Of a DNA stretch of 57,277 nt, positions 19,109 to 31,340 are shown piece after piece. Position 1 is the stretch's first letter, and every line of letters begins with the position of its first letter. Position numbers and translations under genes: made by a program. Source of the DNA: Opitutus sp. GAS368 (lineage in GTDB: Bacteria > Verrucomicrobiota > Verrucomicrobiia > Opitutales > Opitutaceae); NCBI GenBank assembly GCA_945871005.1, contig CAMBUJ010000002.1, forward strand, positions 1-57,277, written 5' to 3'. Under the pieces are notes generated by a model. The model was not told where the DNA came from and made no database searches. It worked only from the letters and a program-made list of their open reading frames with translations.

Positions 19109-20262
19109 ATGTAGTGTGCGAGAAATAGTGTAACTAAATAAACTGCGGAGCGTCTGTAGCCGAATGAGAAAAGCAGCCCCAATTAGTTTGAAGGAGGAAC
19201 AGAAGGCCGAACTGAGCGCGTTGGCGAACAGAGGCGGCACACCGCAGAAACAGGCTCAGCGGTGCCGAATCGTGCTGCTCGCCGCTGAAGGCAACGGCAA
19301 CGAATGGATCGGAAATAAATTGGGAGTTAGTCGGCAAAAGGTGGCGCGCTGGCGGGAGCGTTATTTGGAAGCGGGGCTGCCGGGACTGCTACAGGACCGC
19401 GCAGGGCGGGGACGGCCCGCCAAGATCAAGCTGGAGGATAAGGCGGAACTGATACGTCGCACGCTGGAGGAAACCCCTCCCATGGCGACGCAGTGGAGCA
19501 CCCGGCGCATGGCAGCAGTCAGCGGACTGGCCGCCAGCAGCGTAGGCCTGATCTGGCGCAACCACGGCGTGAAGCCGCACTTGGTGAGGGGCTTCAAATT
19601 ATCGACGGACAAGCGCTTTGTGGAGAAGCTCGAGGAGATAGTCGGGCTCTATCTTAACGCGCCCGAGCACGCCTTGGTTTTGTGCTGCGACGAAAAAAGC
19701 CAGATTCAGGCGCTGGATCGCAGCCAACCCGGCCTACCCTTGCGACAAGGCAAGGTGGCGACCCAAACTCACGACTACAAACGCCACGGTACTACCACGC
19801 TGTTCGCCGCTCTCAATATGGCTGACGGCAAGGTTATCGGCACCTGTCAAAAACGCCACCGCCACCAAGAATGGCTGAAGTTCCTGCGCCTGATCGACGC
19901 GAGCACCCCGCCAGATAAGCCCCTGCACCTCATCGTGGACAACTATGCCACCCACAAGCACGAGAAGGTCCGCCGCTGGCTGGCCAAGCACCCTCGTTTC
20001 ACGATCCACTACACCCCCACGTCTGCTTCCTGGCTGAACATGGTCGAACGCTTTTTTCGTGATCTTACCGTCAACCGCCTCCGCCGCAGCATCTTCAAGA
20101 GCCTCGACGAACTGCTCGTCGCCATCGAAACCTACTTGGCCGATCACAACCGCTCGCCCAAACCCTTCATCTGGACGGCCAAGGCCTCCGACATCCTCGC
20201 TAAGGTTCAGCGCGCCCGCTCATCCATCAATAATAAGTAACGCTATTTGTCGCACACTACAC
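19109..20262 (+). mobile_element. IS630-family insertion sequence with TA target duplication
   Basis: Left IR (A)TGTAGTGTGCGAGAAATAGTG(TAAC) and right IR, reverse complement (G)TGTAGTGTGCGACAAATAGCG(TTAC), flanked by TA at 19107-19108 and 20263-20264. Confidence 0.85.
19164..20240 (+). CDS. IS630-family transposase
   Basis: CCDEKSQIQALDRSQPGLPL, HLIVDNYATHKHEKV, TPTSASWLNMVERFF (DDE). Confidence 0.95.
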   Translation: MRKAAPISLKEEQKAELSALANRGGTPQKQAQRCRIVLLAAEGNGNEWIGNKLGVSRQKVARWRERYLEAGLPGLLQDRAGRGRPAKIKLEDKAELIRRTLEETPPMATQWSTRRMAAVSGLAASSVGLIWRNHGVKPHLVRGFKLSTDKRFVEKLEEIVGLYLNAPEHALVLCCDEKSQIQALDRSQPGLPLRQGKVATQTHDYKRHGTTTLFAALNMADGKVIGTCQKRHRHQEWLKFLRLIDASTPPDKPLHLIVDNYATHKHEKVRRWLAKHPRFTIHYTPTSASWLNMVERFFRDLTVNRLRRSIFKSLDELLVAIETYLADHNRSPKPFIWTAKASDILAKVQRARSSINNK

Positions 20263-20446
20263 TAATATCAGGGATACACCCATTCTCATTCGACCACAGA
20301 TTGCCCCGCCCCTGAACTCCCGACAGTCCAGCGCTTGCGGATTACCACAAAAGAAGCTGGGGGCAAAAACATCAGCCTGATTCTCTTTCCATAAGTAATC
20401 TTCGTGCTTCACTATTTAAATCAAAGAAGCACCAAGCTGACAAATC

Positions 20447-20767
20447 ATGCCGACACCCCACTATCCCTCCGCCGCCGTGCGGCAAGCACTTGGACGACTT
20501 GGGGCGGATATCCGCGATGCTCGCCGCCGCCGTGGGTTGCCGATGGCGATCATAGCGGACCGTGCGTTTACCTCACGCTCGACCTTACAGCGTGTTGAGG
20601 CGGGAGACCACTCCGTGAGCATCAGCATCTACGCCGCAGTCTTGCATACGCTCGGCCTACTGGAGGGACTGGGCCAGCTGGCGGATCCGGCCAAAGACAC
20701 GGTCGGTCTGGCGCTTGCTGGTGAGGCGTTACCCAAGCGGGTTCACCTGAAGCGGGCGAAAGATTGA
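20447..20767 (+). CDS. HTH (XRE/HipB-like) transcriptional regulator
   Basis: LGADIRDARRRRGLPMAIIADRAFTSRSTLQRVEAGDHSVSISIYAAVLHTLGL. Confidence 0.8.
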   Translation: MPTPHYPSAAVRQALGRLGADIRDARRRRGLPMAIIADRAFTSRSTLQRVEAGDHSVSISIYAAVLHTLGLLEGLGQLADPAKDTVGLALAGEALPKRVHLKRAKD

Positions 20768-20965
20768 CTAGAGCGTTAAAAAAAAACTGTGGCTGCAAGC
20801 GGCAAACCAGTCGGCGACATCGATTAAGGTGGGCCTACCCCAAAGCGTCCGAGCAAGGAGTTCCACTTAAGCCAGCCCATCAGAGTCCCTACAACCGATA
20901 AACCCTACGGTCGCGATCGCAATGCATTGAAATTGGGGCCAAACTCCATAAATTTTACAACTCCA

Positions 20966-21166
20966 ATGAATCCCCCGCAACTTATCGCAATTAAAGATCA
21001 ACTTAAACTCGCCCGCAGTATTGCGGAAGAGACCTTCGGCCCAAACCCACCGCCGGAAGTTATTGCGGCCATTCTAAACGCAATGAGTGCGCGCGAAATA
21101 GGGCTTCAGCTAGAGTCCATGACCAGTGATCTCTGCCGCGCAGCAGCGGTAGCTGCTGGCAACTGA
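20966..21166 (+). CDS. Short hypothetical protein
   Basis: MNPPQLIAIKDQLKLARSIAEETFGPNPPPEVIAAILNAMSAREIGLQLE; protein-like composition only. Confidence 0.35.
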   Translation: MNPPQLIAIKDQLKLARSIAEETFGPNPPPEVIAAILNAMSAREIGLQLESMTSDLCRAAAVAAGN

Positions 21167-21673
21167 ATAAAGCACTTGCCTCCTAGGATTTAGCATGAGG
21201 AAGCGTTCCATTCTTATGCATAACATATAAGTTGCAGACATTGTTTCTGTGTAGACGGCCTGCTTACGCCTTTTCGAGTAGTAGTACAGGGTCAAAAAAT
21301 CAGCAACGCAGTACTAATGACCATGAACATGAGTAAACGCAGCTTCTTGATACTCAAAGATGATGGCGCTCTTCATATTGGTTACCATATGTGACCATCG
21401 GCGATGTCAGAATGGTTACCATTATGACATAGCTCTGGCCCTGCGCTATGCCTCAGGTCGGGGTCGGGGCTCGGCTTGCCGTCAAACAAGCCTCTGCTCG
21501 CCGCCACTCTGGTTCACCTGTTCAACCGGCCGGTCGGCCCCGCTTGGCACACCAAAAGATGCCACGCGCATTTCTATCGAACTAACATCCGAAAACTCGC
21601 TCATCAAAAATGCTATAGATTAATCGGCCATAGTTTGTATTTTCGGCAGAACTGCCGCTACTTACTTAGTCGC

Positions 21674-22081
21674 ATGTCAGCCTTAGACGCATTCCAGGTT
21701 GCCACTTTACCAAATTCTCAAGCGGTCTTGGCTATCCGCACCGGCCTGCCAGCGAAGGCATTTGAAGGGGTCGCAGAGGTTTTTGGCCTTACGTCCGAGG
21801 GATTGGCTCAAAGGCTAGGAATTTCTATACGGACCATTCGCGATCAACGCAAACGGCATGTTCGTTTATCCAGTGAGAACACCGAGAAACTCGTTCGGGC
21901 TGCTCGTATCTACGAAATCGCTCGGTCGGTATTCTCGACCCCTGTTGCCGTATCGCAATGGCTTGCATCCCCTGCGCCGGCCCTTGAGGGGCAATGTCCT
22001 CTTACGCTGCTAGATACCGACATTGGTTCGCGAGAAGTCGAATCAGTACTACATGCTATCGCTTATGGTAACGTAATGTAA
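21674..22081 (+). CDS. Xre/MbcA/ParS-like antitoxin (DUF2384-type)
   Basis: GLPAKAFEGVAEVFGLTSEGLAQRLGISIRTIRDQRKR...LSSENTEKLVRAARIYEIA...WLASPAPALEGQCPLTLLDTDIGSREVESVLHAIAYGNVM. Confidence 0.85.
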   Translation: MSALDAFQVATLPNSQAVLAIRTGLPAKAFEGVAEVFGLTSEGLAQRLGISIRTIRDQRKRHVRLSSENTEKLVRAARIYEIARSVFSTPVAVSQWLASPAPALEGQCPLTLLDTDIGSREVESVLHAIAYGNVM

Positions 22082-22084
22082 TTC

Positions 22085-22198
22085 ATGCGTTTGCACCGCA
22101 AATATTTAGCGATCCATTCAGGATCGGCGGTCACTGCATTTAATGGGCGCGGAGGACTGTTCGATAAAAGTCACTGGTGCACTCAAGGGCGCTACTAA
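22085..22198 (+). pseudogene. Truncated RES-domain toxin remnant
   Basis: Starts 3 nt after the antitoxin stop: MRLHRKYLAIHSGSAVTAFNGRGGLFDKSHWCTQGRY*, resembling the RES N-terminus, then stops. Confidence 0.7.
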
Positions 22199-22923
22199 TT
22201 ACCGCATTAGTATATTCATTGTAATAGCTTATGAAGTTATAACAACTTATAACTAGTTATACGCGTTTTAGCTATAAGTGGGTAGAAATGGTTATAACTG
22301 GTACTCTGAGTCTCATATTGATCTCGCCGCACTCCCAAGGCTGGAGGTTCAGCTTCTGGTGCTACCACCAAGAATCAACAATCAGCGGCCTGCCCCCTCG
22401 GCTTACCTACTACGCGAAGGCCATTTACCTGCAAAAGACAGATCCCACACTGGCGGGCACCTGGCCGAACCCGATTGCGCGCACGTCCAATCCGGTGGTG
22501 CTGACGACGACGACCAATTCGACGGCACCGGTCACCTATGCCCTGCGCAGTGTGACGCAGAATGCAGCGCCAACACCGGGGCCGATCGCCAAGCTCTCAG
22601 GTTCGACGCTGACCATGACCGACCTGCGCACATCTGGACTGGTGGGTATCACGATGTCGGTAGCGGCTACGCGCACGCACAGGGCGAAGTCGGTCGATGC
22701 TGATATAGTGATTTCTGATGGAGGTGCACCGATCACCTTCACGGAAGCGTCGGCCACCCGTATCGTGATGCCAGGGGCACGGGTAAGAGCGAACCAAGTG
22801 CCGCAACAAATCGTCAACGCTTACTCCGATCCGGTGCTCATGGGGCTGGTATCGAGCTATTGGAAAACCGTGAACCCGCAACGCAGCGACGAGATGGTAA
22901 AGTCTCCTTAGGATGCCCCCCTT

Positions 22924-23086
22924 GGTACCCACAAGATGTCGTTTTTTCAGCCCAAAAGGGCGTTTTGACGTCCAAAATGACACTCACAAGATGTCGCTGT
23001 TTTCAAAATGACATTAAGTCGGGTCGCATTTTTCAGATCACCCCCTTTTTCGGAAAGAATGAAAAGACCGACATCTTGTGGGCACC
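22924..23086. repeat. Transposon-end-like cluster, motif CACAAGATGTCG
   Basis: GGTACCCACAAGATGTCG (22924, +), CACTCACAAGATGTCG (22981, +), CGACATCTTGTGGGCACC (23069, -); outer copies form a 17/18 inverted repeat. Confidence 0.7.
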
Positions 23087-23191
23087 AACGTAAACCTCCT
23101 GCAAGTCCCCTCCACCCTAAAGGCAACCTATTGGCACCGGCCACGCACGAAGAATTTGAGCCGTAAGCGAGCATCGCAACGACCCGTGTCA

Positions 23192-23797
23192 TTAAGCCAC
23201 CACACCAAACAAGCTAGCACACGTGGCGCGGAGTAATTGACGGGCGCGATAGAGTCGTGTTTCCACCGCCTTGGCGGAACAGCCCATAACTTGGCTGGCT
23301 TCGGCGTAGCTGAGATCCTCCAACTCAACACAGAGGACGGCTTGCCTGAGATTGTCGGGAAGCGCGTTAACCGCAGTTCTCACGTCTCGGGCGAGATTGG
23401 CCTTTTCGGCCATATCGGAAGCGGGGCGGAGGGAGGTATCGACGGGGTCGAAGCCGCCCGGTTTGGCGATATCCATCGCCTCGATGCTGTCTTCGCGGCG
23501 GCGGAAGCGCCACCGCAGGCGGTTGCGGCCAAGATTGCCCGCAAGGGTGAGCAACCACGGTTTAAAGGCAGCACCAGCGCGGTAGCGGTCGCGCTTTTGG
23601 TAGAGCCTCACGAATGCTTCCTGCGCCACGTCCTCCACGTCGGCGGCGGGCACGCCGAGGCGGAGGAGAAAGGCTTTCACGCCCAGCTCCCACCGGTGCA
23701 TCAACGTGGCCAGCGCTTGGTCGTCGCCGTTTTGCAGCGCTTCCATGAGCGCCTCGTCGGTCACCGCGCCGGGGTCATTTTCCGGCAGGGATGTCAT
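23192..23797 (-). CDS. ECF-type RNA polymerase sigma factor (CnrH-like)
   Basis: sigma70 region 2/4: VEDVAQEAFVRLYQKRDRYR...ALPDNLRQAVLCVELEDLSYAEASQVMGCSAKAVETRLYRARQLLR. Confidence 0.9.
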   Translation of the reverse strand: MTSLPENDPGAVTDEALMEALQNGDDQALATLMHRWELGVKAFLLRLGVPAADVEDVAQEAFVRLYQKRDRYRAGAAFKPWLLTLAGNLGRNRLRWRFRRREDSIEAMDIAKPGGFDPVDTSLRPASDMAEKANLARDVRTAVNALPDNLRQAVLCVELEDLSYAEASQVMGCSAKAVETRLYRARQLLRATCASLFGVVA

Positions 23798-24281
23798 GCG
23801 TGGAGGCCGTGGTGGAATGCAGGTCGAGCGAGGCGGGGCCGGAGTGGTCGAACATCAGCACCCGCGGCAAAACGATGGACAGATACCGGCGGCCTTCTTC
23901 GCCGCCGATCACGGTGGCAACTTCTTTGATGTGCGCCTCGGTGCTGGCGATGCAGCCCGCGTCCATGTCTTTGACCTTGGCGGCGGCGGCTTCGATCTCG
24001 GCCGGCGAGGCACTGGTGTCCTGCAAACGTTTTAGTTCCTTGCGGGACTTGGCGATGGCGATGCAGTGTTCGGCGCAAACTGATTCGTAGGCCTCGTGGA
24101 GCGACTCAACCTTCGCGAGCCTTTCACCGGAGAGTTTGAACTCGTGGCGCACCCACATGAGCGAGTCGTGGTTCTGCTCGGCCGATACCGACATGGTATG
24201 GTGGAAGCAGAGGTAGGACGCGCCTCCGGCCAGAATGGCTAGAGCGATGATCGCACCGGCGGTGATCATGCGGTAGTTCAT
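23775..24281 (-). CDS. Periplasmic heavy-metal sensor (CnrX-like)
   Basis: One TM plus WVRHEFKLSGERLAKVESLHEAYESVCAEHCIAI; lies between anti-sigma-like and sigma genes. Confidence 0.8.
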   Translation of the reverse strand: MNYRMITAGAIIALAILAGGASYLCFHHTMSVSAEQNHDSLMWVRHEFKLSGERLAKVESLHEAYESVCAEHCIAIAKSRKELKRLQDTSASPAEIEAAAAKVKDMDAGCIASTEAHIKEVATVIGGEEGRRYLSIVLPRVLMFDHSGPASLDLHSTTASTHDIPAGK

Positions 24282-24283
24282 GG

Positions 24284-24601
24284 TCAGCGGGTGGAGTTGA
24301 CCTGCTGATGCGGGTCGATGCTCACGACGTAGCGTTGGATGAGCTGTTCACGTTCGCGGGTGGCTTGAGAAGCGGCGAGGAGGCCGCCGCCGGTGCCGGA
24401 AAACACGATACTAGCCGCCGCGCAATAAGATACGCGAGTGAAGTTTAATCTCAACCAACCACTCCAGGTTGCGGGCATGCAGCGGGCGGCCTCGATCCGA
24501 GCCCAGACAGCCGCCCGGAATCCGGGATTTGACTGGGGGGCCACCGTCCAACTGCGCCGAAGCAGCTCGCGGAGGGGTTCATCGTGGGGATGCGTTTTCA
24601 T
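24284..24601 (-). CDS. Anti-sigma-like small membrane protein (CnrY-like position)
   Basis: 105 aa with single TM, first gene of a three-gene operon. Confidence 0.6.
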   Translation of the reverse strand: MKTHPHDEPLRELLRRSWTVAPQSNPGFRAAVWARIEAARCMPATWSGWLRLNFTRVSYCAAASIVFSGTGGGLLAASQATREREQLIQRYVVSIDPHQQVNSTR

Positions 24602-24791
24602 GATGGTTTCTCCTAGTAATACACCGCAGATAGGCCTAACCCCTCACGGTATGGCGTAACTTATGGAAAGAGTTTTATCTCACTTGGCTAAAACGGATAG
24701 GGAAAACGCTTAGCAAGCCCTCTCCGCTGTTCACGGGTTGTCAGGTTGAGACGTGGGGGTAATCTGACCGCCTGTCGTAACCAGCAAACTT

Positions 24792-25331
24792 ATGGATTCC
24801 GCCCGCCCGCTCGATTCGCTTCTCGCCCAACGCTCGCGCTTCCGAGCTTTTCTTATTTCGCGTTTGGGCAACGAAGCCGATGCCGACGATGTGCTGCAAA
24901 ACAGCCTGCTCAAGGCCATGCGTTCGGCGGGAGACGTAGGCGATGAACAAAAGCTGACAGCGTGGTTTTACCGGCTGCTGCAAAATGCGCTGATCGATCA
25001 TGTGCGCAGCCGGACGGCGAGTGCCCGCCGGGATGACGCGTGGATGACGGATACCGTTCCTCGCGATGAGGAGGCGGAAAAAACGGCGTGTGCTTGTGTC
25101 GCGGGTTTGTTGACCGACTTGAAGCCGCGTGACGCCGAGCTGTTACGCCGCGTCGAATTGAACGACGAGGAGGTGGCGGAGGTGGCGCGCTCGCTGGGCC
25201 TGAAAGCCGGGGCCGCCAGCGTAGCTTTGCATCGTGCCCGAACCACGCTACGCCGAAGACTGGAGGAGTTTTGCGGCGACTGCGCGAAGGGGGAGTATCT
25301 GGATTGCGACTGCGCTGACGTCCGGAGTTGA
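24792..25331 (+). CDS. ECF sigma factor with Cys-rich C-terminus (CorE-like)
   Basis: ADDVLQNSLLKAMR, EVAEVARSLGLKAGAASVALHRARTTLRRRLEEFCGDCAKGEYLDCDC. Confidence 0.8.
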   Translation: MDSARPLDSLLAQRSRFRAFLISRLGNEADADDVLQNSLLKAMRSAGDVGDEQKLTAWFYRLLQNALIDHVRSRTASARRDDAWMTDTVPRDEEAEKTACACVAGLLTDLKPRDAELLRRVELNDEEVAEVARSLGLKAGAASVALHRARTTLRRRLEEFCGDCAKGEYLDCDCADVRS

Positions 25332-25341
25332 GGATTGTTCG

Positions 25342-27753
<2,412 letters not shown>

Positions 27754-27984
27754 ACACTAGAGACGGAGGCGTTTACCTGATCTTACACAGCAATCGCGGC
27801 ATTCCCGCATGCGGGGTGGCATCTTATTGAACAATAGCATTTAAGTGAACGAAGATCCTATGGGGTGAACGCCCGCCCTGACTTTTGTTTTCGCCCGTGT
27901 GAGAAAAAACAAAAAATGCTAAGGGTTTCGCAAAAGGTGCGGGGTATTACACGCAGGACAACATCGTCCTTCACCTACAAAATC

Positions 27985-28398
27985 ATGAAAACTCGCTTCT
28001 CCCTCCGCACCGGCCTTGCCGGTCTTGCCCTCGCTCTGGCCGCTGTCTCCGGTGCCACAAGCGCTTTCGCCCACGAAGCACACAAGAAGGACAAGGCTGC
28101 GGCAACCCCCTCTGTGCCCGCTGCCGACTCGGCCGAAGCCAAGGCCTCCTATCCCGTGTCCACGTGCGTCGTCTCCGGCGACAAGCTGGAAGCTGGCGAG
28201 ATGGGACCGATCATTGAGTATATCCATAAGGAAGAGGGTAAACCCGACCGCCTCGTCCGCCTGTGTTGCAAGGGCTGCGTCAAAGATTTCAAGAAAGCCC
28301 CGGCCAAGTATCTCAAGATGATCGACGATGCCGCCGCCGCCAAGGCCAAGGGCGACACGCCCGCCGCCCCCGCCTCCGGCGGGCACACCGGCCACTAA
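27985..28398 (+). CDS. Secreted Cys/His protein with CCKGC motif
   Basis: Signal peptide MKTRFSLRTGLAGLALALAAVSGATSAFA; LCCKGCVKDFKKAPAKYL; His-rich ends. Confidence 0.75.
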   Translation: MKTRFSLRTGLAGLALALAAVSGATSAFAHEAHKKDKAAATPSVPAADSAEAKASYPVSTCVVSGDKLEAGEMGPIIEYIHKEEGKPDRLVRLCCKGCVKDFKKAPAKYLKMIDDAAAAKAKGDTPAAPASGGHTGH

Positions 28399-28511
28399 AC
28401 CCGACGGCGGGTTTCCGCGCCGCGTCCGTTTCTACCGCATACGCCGGCCGGTGCTTTCCCGCATCGGCCGGCGCATAGATTTTTTCCTGATCGCCCGTAT
28501 TTCCGATTCCC

Positions 28512-28955
28512 ATGAACTTCGCCCAACTATTTGGCCGCCTGCACCCGCTGGTGCTGCACTTCCCCATCGCCTTGATCTTACTCGCCGCCACCTTGGAAGC
28601 GGTGCGCCTGAAATGGGATCGTCCGGCCTTAGCGCAACTCGTGCCGTTCCTGCTCTTGGTCGGCGCGCTCGGTGCCGTGGCCTCCAGCGTGACGGGTTGG
28701 GTGTTTGCCTTGGAATCTTACCCGCGCCCATCCCTGCGCTGGGCGCTCAACTGGCATCGCTGGCTCGGCATCACGGCCACGGTGTTGGCGGGTGGCGCGG
28801 CATGGATCGCGCACCGCCACGCCAACGCCGCGACTCCGGGTGGTCGCTGGTTGCGCCGCTCCGCTGTCTGGTTCACCGCCCTCGTCCTTTCCGCGGCCGC
28901 CCACCTCGGGGCGCTGATGGTGTGGGGCGAAGACTACTTTGATACTTCCGAATAA
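28512..28955 (+). CDS. DUF2231-like membrane protein
   Basis: FGRLHPLVLHFPIALILLAATLEAV...four TM segments. Confidence 0.75.
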   Translation: MNFAQLFGRLHPLVLHFPIALILLAATLEAVRLKWDRPALAQLVPFLLLVGALGAVASSVTGWVFALESYPRPSLRWALNWHRWLGITATVLAGGAAWIAHRHANAATPGGRWLRRSAVWFTALVLSAAAHLGALMVWGEDYFDTSE

Positions 28956-28971
28956 CCGTTCATCTTTCCTC

Positions 28972-31302
28972 ATGCCTGCTTACCGCGCCGTTTTGATCGC
29001 CACTCTGGGACTCTTCGTTCCCTCCCTCGCCCTGGCTTGCACCGATTGCGGCGGCAGGGGAGGCGACACCTTCGCCTTGCGCGAACTCGAGCCCAAGGCA
29101 TCCCAACTTTATCCCGACGCGCGCATCGTCGAATACTCGCTCGACATCGCGGAGACCACCTTGTCGCCCGCCGGCAAGCCCGTGCGCGCGCTCACGCTCA
29201 ACGGCTCTGTGCCCGGCCCCACCTTGCGCTTTCGCGAGGGCGAAGTCGCCCGCATCCACGTCAACAACCGCCTCGCGAAAGAAGAAACCTCCGTCCACTG
29301 GCACGGCCTGCTCGTCCCGAATCTGGAAGACGGCGTGCCCTACATCACCACTCCGCCGATCAAGGCCGGCAAATCGCGCACCTTCGAGTTCCTGCTCAAG
29401 CACACCGGCACCTATTGGTATCACAGTCACACCGGCTTGCAGGAACAGCGCGGCATCTATGGCAGCATCGTGATCGAGCCCCGCCAAGGCACGCCGGCGC
29501 GCACCGACATCCCGAAAATCGACCGCGAAGAAGTGCTCGTGCTGTCCGATTGGACGAACGAAAACCCGACCGAGGTGATGCGCACGCTGATGCGCGGCAG
29601 CGAGTGGTATTCGTTGCGCAAAGGCACCGCGCAATCGCTCTGGGGCGCGTGGCGCTCCGGTCACTTGCGCGAATATCTTGACCGGGAAAAAGCCCGCCTG
29701 CCCGCGATGGATGTTTCGGATGTGGCCTACGACGCCTTCCTCGTGAACGGGCAACCGCGCCAGTCGTTCGCCGCCCGCCCCGGTGAGACCGTGCGCCTGC
29801 GCGTCATCAACGCCGCAGCCGCCAGTTACTTTTACCTCAGCGCCGCCACCGGCCCTCTAACCATCATCGCCGCCGACGGCATGGACGTGACGCCCATCCG
29901 CCAAAAAAACCTGCTCATCGGCATGGCCGAAACTTACGACGTGCTCGCCACCATCCCCGCCAATGCGCCCGCCGGACTCGCGTGGGAGGTGCGCGCCACC
30001 GCGCAGGATAACTCCGGCCACGCCTCCCTCCACCTCGGCGATGCCAATGCCGCCGAGGTGCGCGCGGCCCCCGCGCCCGGCCCGCTCAACCCCTACAGCA
30101 TGGACGACACGATGGACGCCATTCTTGGCATGATGGAGGCCGATGGTAACGCGACCGATGAGGAAGCGCTCGCGGAAGAGTTGCCCAGACCGCTCCCGCC
30201 CTACCACCGCCTCCGCGCCGTCGCCCCCACGACCCTGCCCGCCGATGCGCCGGCCCGCGAAATCACGCTGCGCCTCACCGGCGACATGTGGCGCTACCTC
30301 TGGTCGATCAACGGCAAGACTCTCGACGAGGCCGATGTCATCCCGGTGAAGCGCGGTGAAAAGCTCCGCGTCGTCCTCGCCAATGACACCATGATGCACC
30401 ACCCGATGCACCTGCACGGGCATTTCTTCCGCCTGCTCATGCCCAACGGCGTGCCCACCGAGTTTGCACCGCTTAAACACACCGTGGACGTGCCGCCGAT
30501 GAGCCGCCGCGTGATCGAATTCTACGCCAACGAAGATCGCGACTGGCTGTTCCATTGCCATCTCCTGTATCACCACAAATCCGGCATGGGCCGCGTCTTC
30601 AGCTACACGGCCGGCGACATGCTTCCGGCCGAGAGTGCCGACGCCACACCGGCGAACTCCGCGCCCGCACCGTCCGCCACGCCCGCTCAGGCCGGTATGG
30701 GCAAAATGCCCGGCATGTCGCCCGCTGCCGCCGCTTCGCATTCCGCTACGCCGGGCGGTGCCAAAACCGTCGCGCCCAACTACCACGCCAACCTCGGCGA
30801 GCACGCCATGCCGCATCCCTATTTCTGGGCCGACGCCACCGTACAGAGCAACCTGAGCGAAGGCCTCGCCACCGTGCAGGCCGGCCGGCAAAACCTAAAC
30901 CTCGCATGGGAAGCCGGCTGGGAACGCGTCGAGCGCACCGAATACGAAATCGACGCGACCTACTCGCACTATTTTAACACCCGCTGGACTGCCTTTGCCG
31001 GTTACCGACTAACTAACAACGACGGCGGCGAAGATAGCGTGATCGCCGGGGCCACTTATCTGCTACCCTACCTGGCCGCGTTCACCACCACGGTGCAGAG
31101 CAACGGCGATGTCCGCTTCGCCCTCGGCCGCGAAGTGGCGCTCACGGATCGCCTCAGCCTGATCGCACAGGCCTCCTACGATACCGAGCAGGATTTCGAA
31201 TACCAAGTCGGCCTGTCCTACACGCTCACCAAGCGCCTCTCCCTCGTGTCGCTCTACGACTCCGACTACGGCCTCGGCGTCGGCGTCGGCCTGCGTTTCT
31301 AA
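28972..31302 (+). CDS. Multicopper oxidase fused to C-terminal outer-membrane beta-barrel domain
   Basis: HWHGLLVP, YWYHSHTG, HPMHLHGHFF, HCHLLYHHKSGM copper motifs; C-terminal amphipathic strands ending GVGVGLRF. Confidence 0.9.
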   Translation: MPAYRAVLIATLGLFVPSLALACTDCGGRGGDTFALRELEPKASQLYPDARIVEYSLDIAETTLSPAGKPVRALTLNGSVPGPTLRFREGEVARIHVNNRLAKEETSVHWHGLLVPNLEDGVPYITTPPIKAGKSRTFEFLLKHTGTYWYHSHTGLQEQRGIYGSIVIEPRQGTPARTDIPKIDREEVLVLSDWTNENPTEVMRTLMRGSEWYSLRKGTAQSLWGAWRSGHLREYLDREKARLPAMDVSDVAYDAFLVNGQPRQSFAARPGETVRLRVINAAAASYFYLSAATGPLTIIAADGMDVTPIRQKNLLIGMAETYDVLATIPANAPAGLAWEVRATAQDNSGHASLHLGDANAAEVRAAPAPGPLNPYSMDDTMDAILGMMEADGNATDEEALAEELPRPLPPYHRLRAVAPTTLPADAPAREITLRLTGDMWRYLWSINGKTLDEADVIPVKRGEKLRVVLANDTMMHHPMHLHGHFFRLLMPNGVPTEFAPLKHTVDVPPMSRRVIEFYANEDRDWLFHCHLLYHHKSGMGRVFSYTAGDMLPAESADATPANSAPAPSATPAQAGMGKMPGMSPAAAASHSATPGGAKTVAPNYHANLGEHAMPHPYFWADATVQSNLSEGLATVQAGRQNLNLAWEAGWERVERTEYEIDATYSHYFNTRWTAFAGYRLTNNDGGEDSVIAGATYLLPYLAAFTTTVQSNGDVRFALGREVALTDRLSLIAQASYDTEQDFEYQVGLSYTLTKRLSLVSLYDSDYGLGVGVGLRF

Positions 31303-31340
31303 AGCTCTTTTTACGAAACCACCCACCTCCTCTGAAAAAC

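Noticed and set aside
22288-22911. 207-aa plus ORF as a functional gene
   Set aside because: No recognisable domain, lies between broken element boundaries; may be a fragment of a surface protein but cannot be supported
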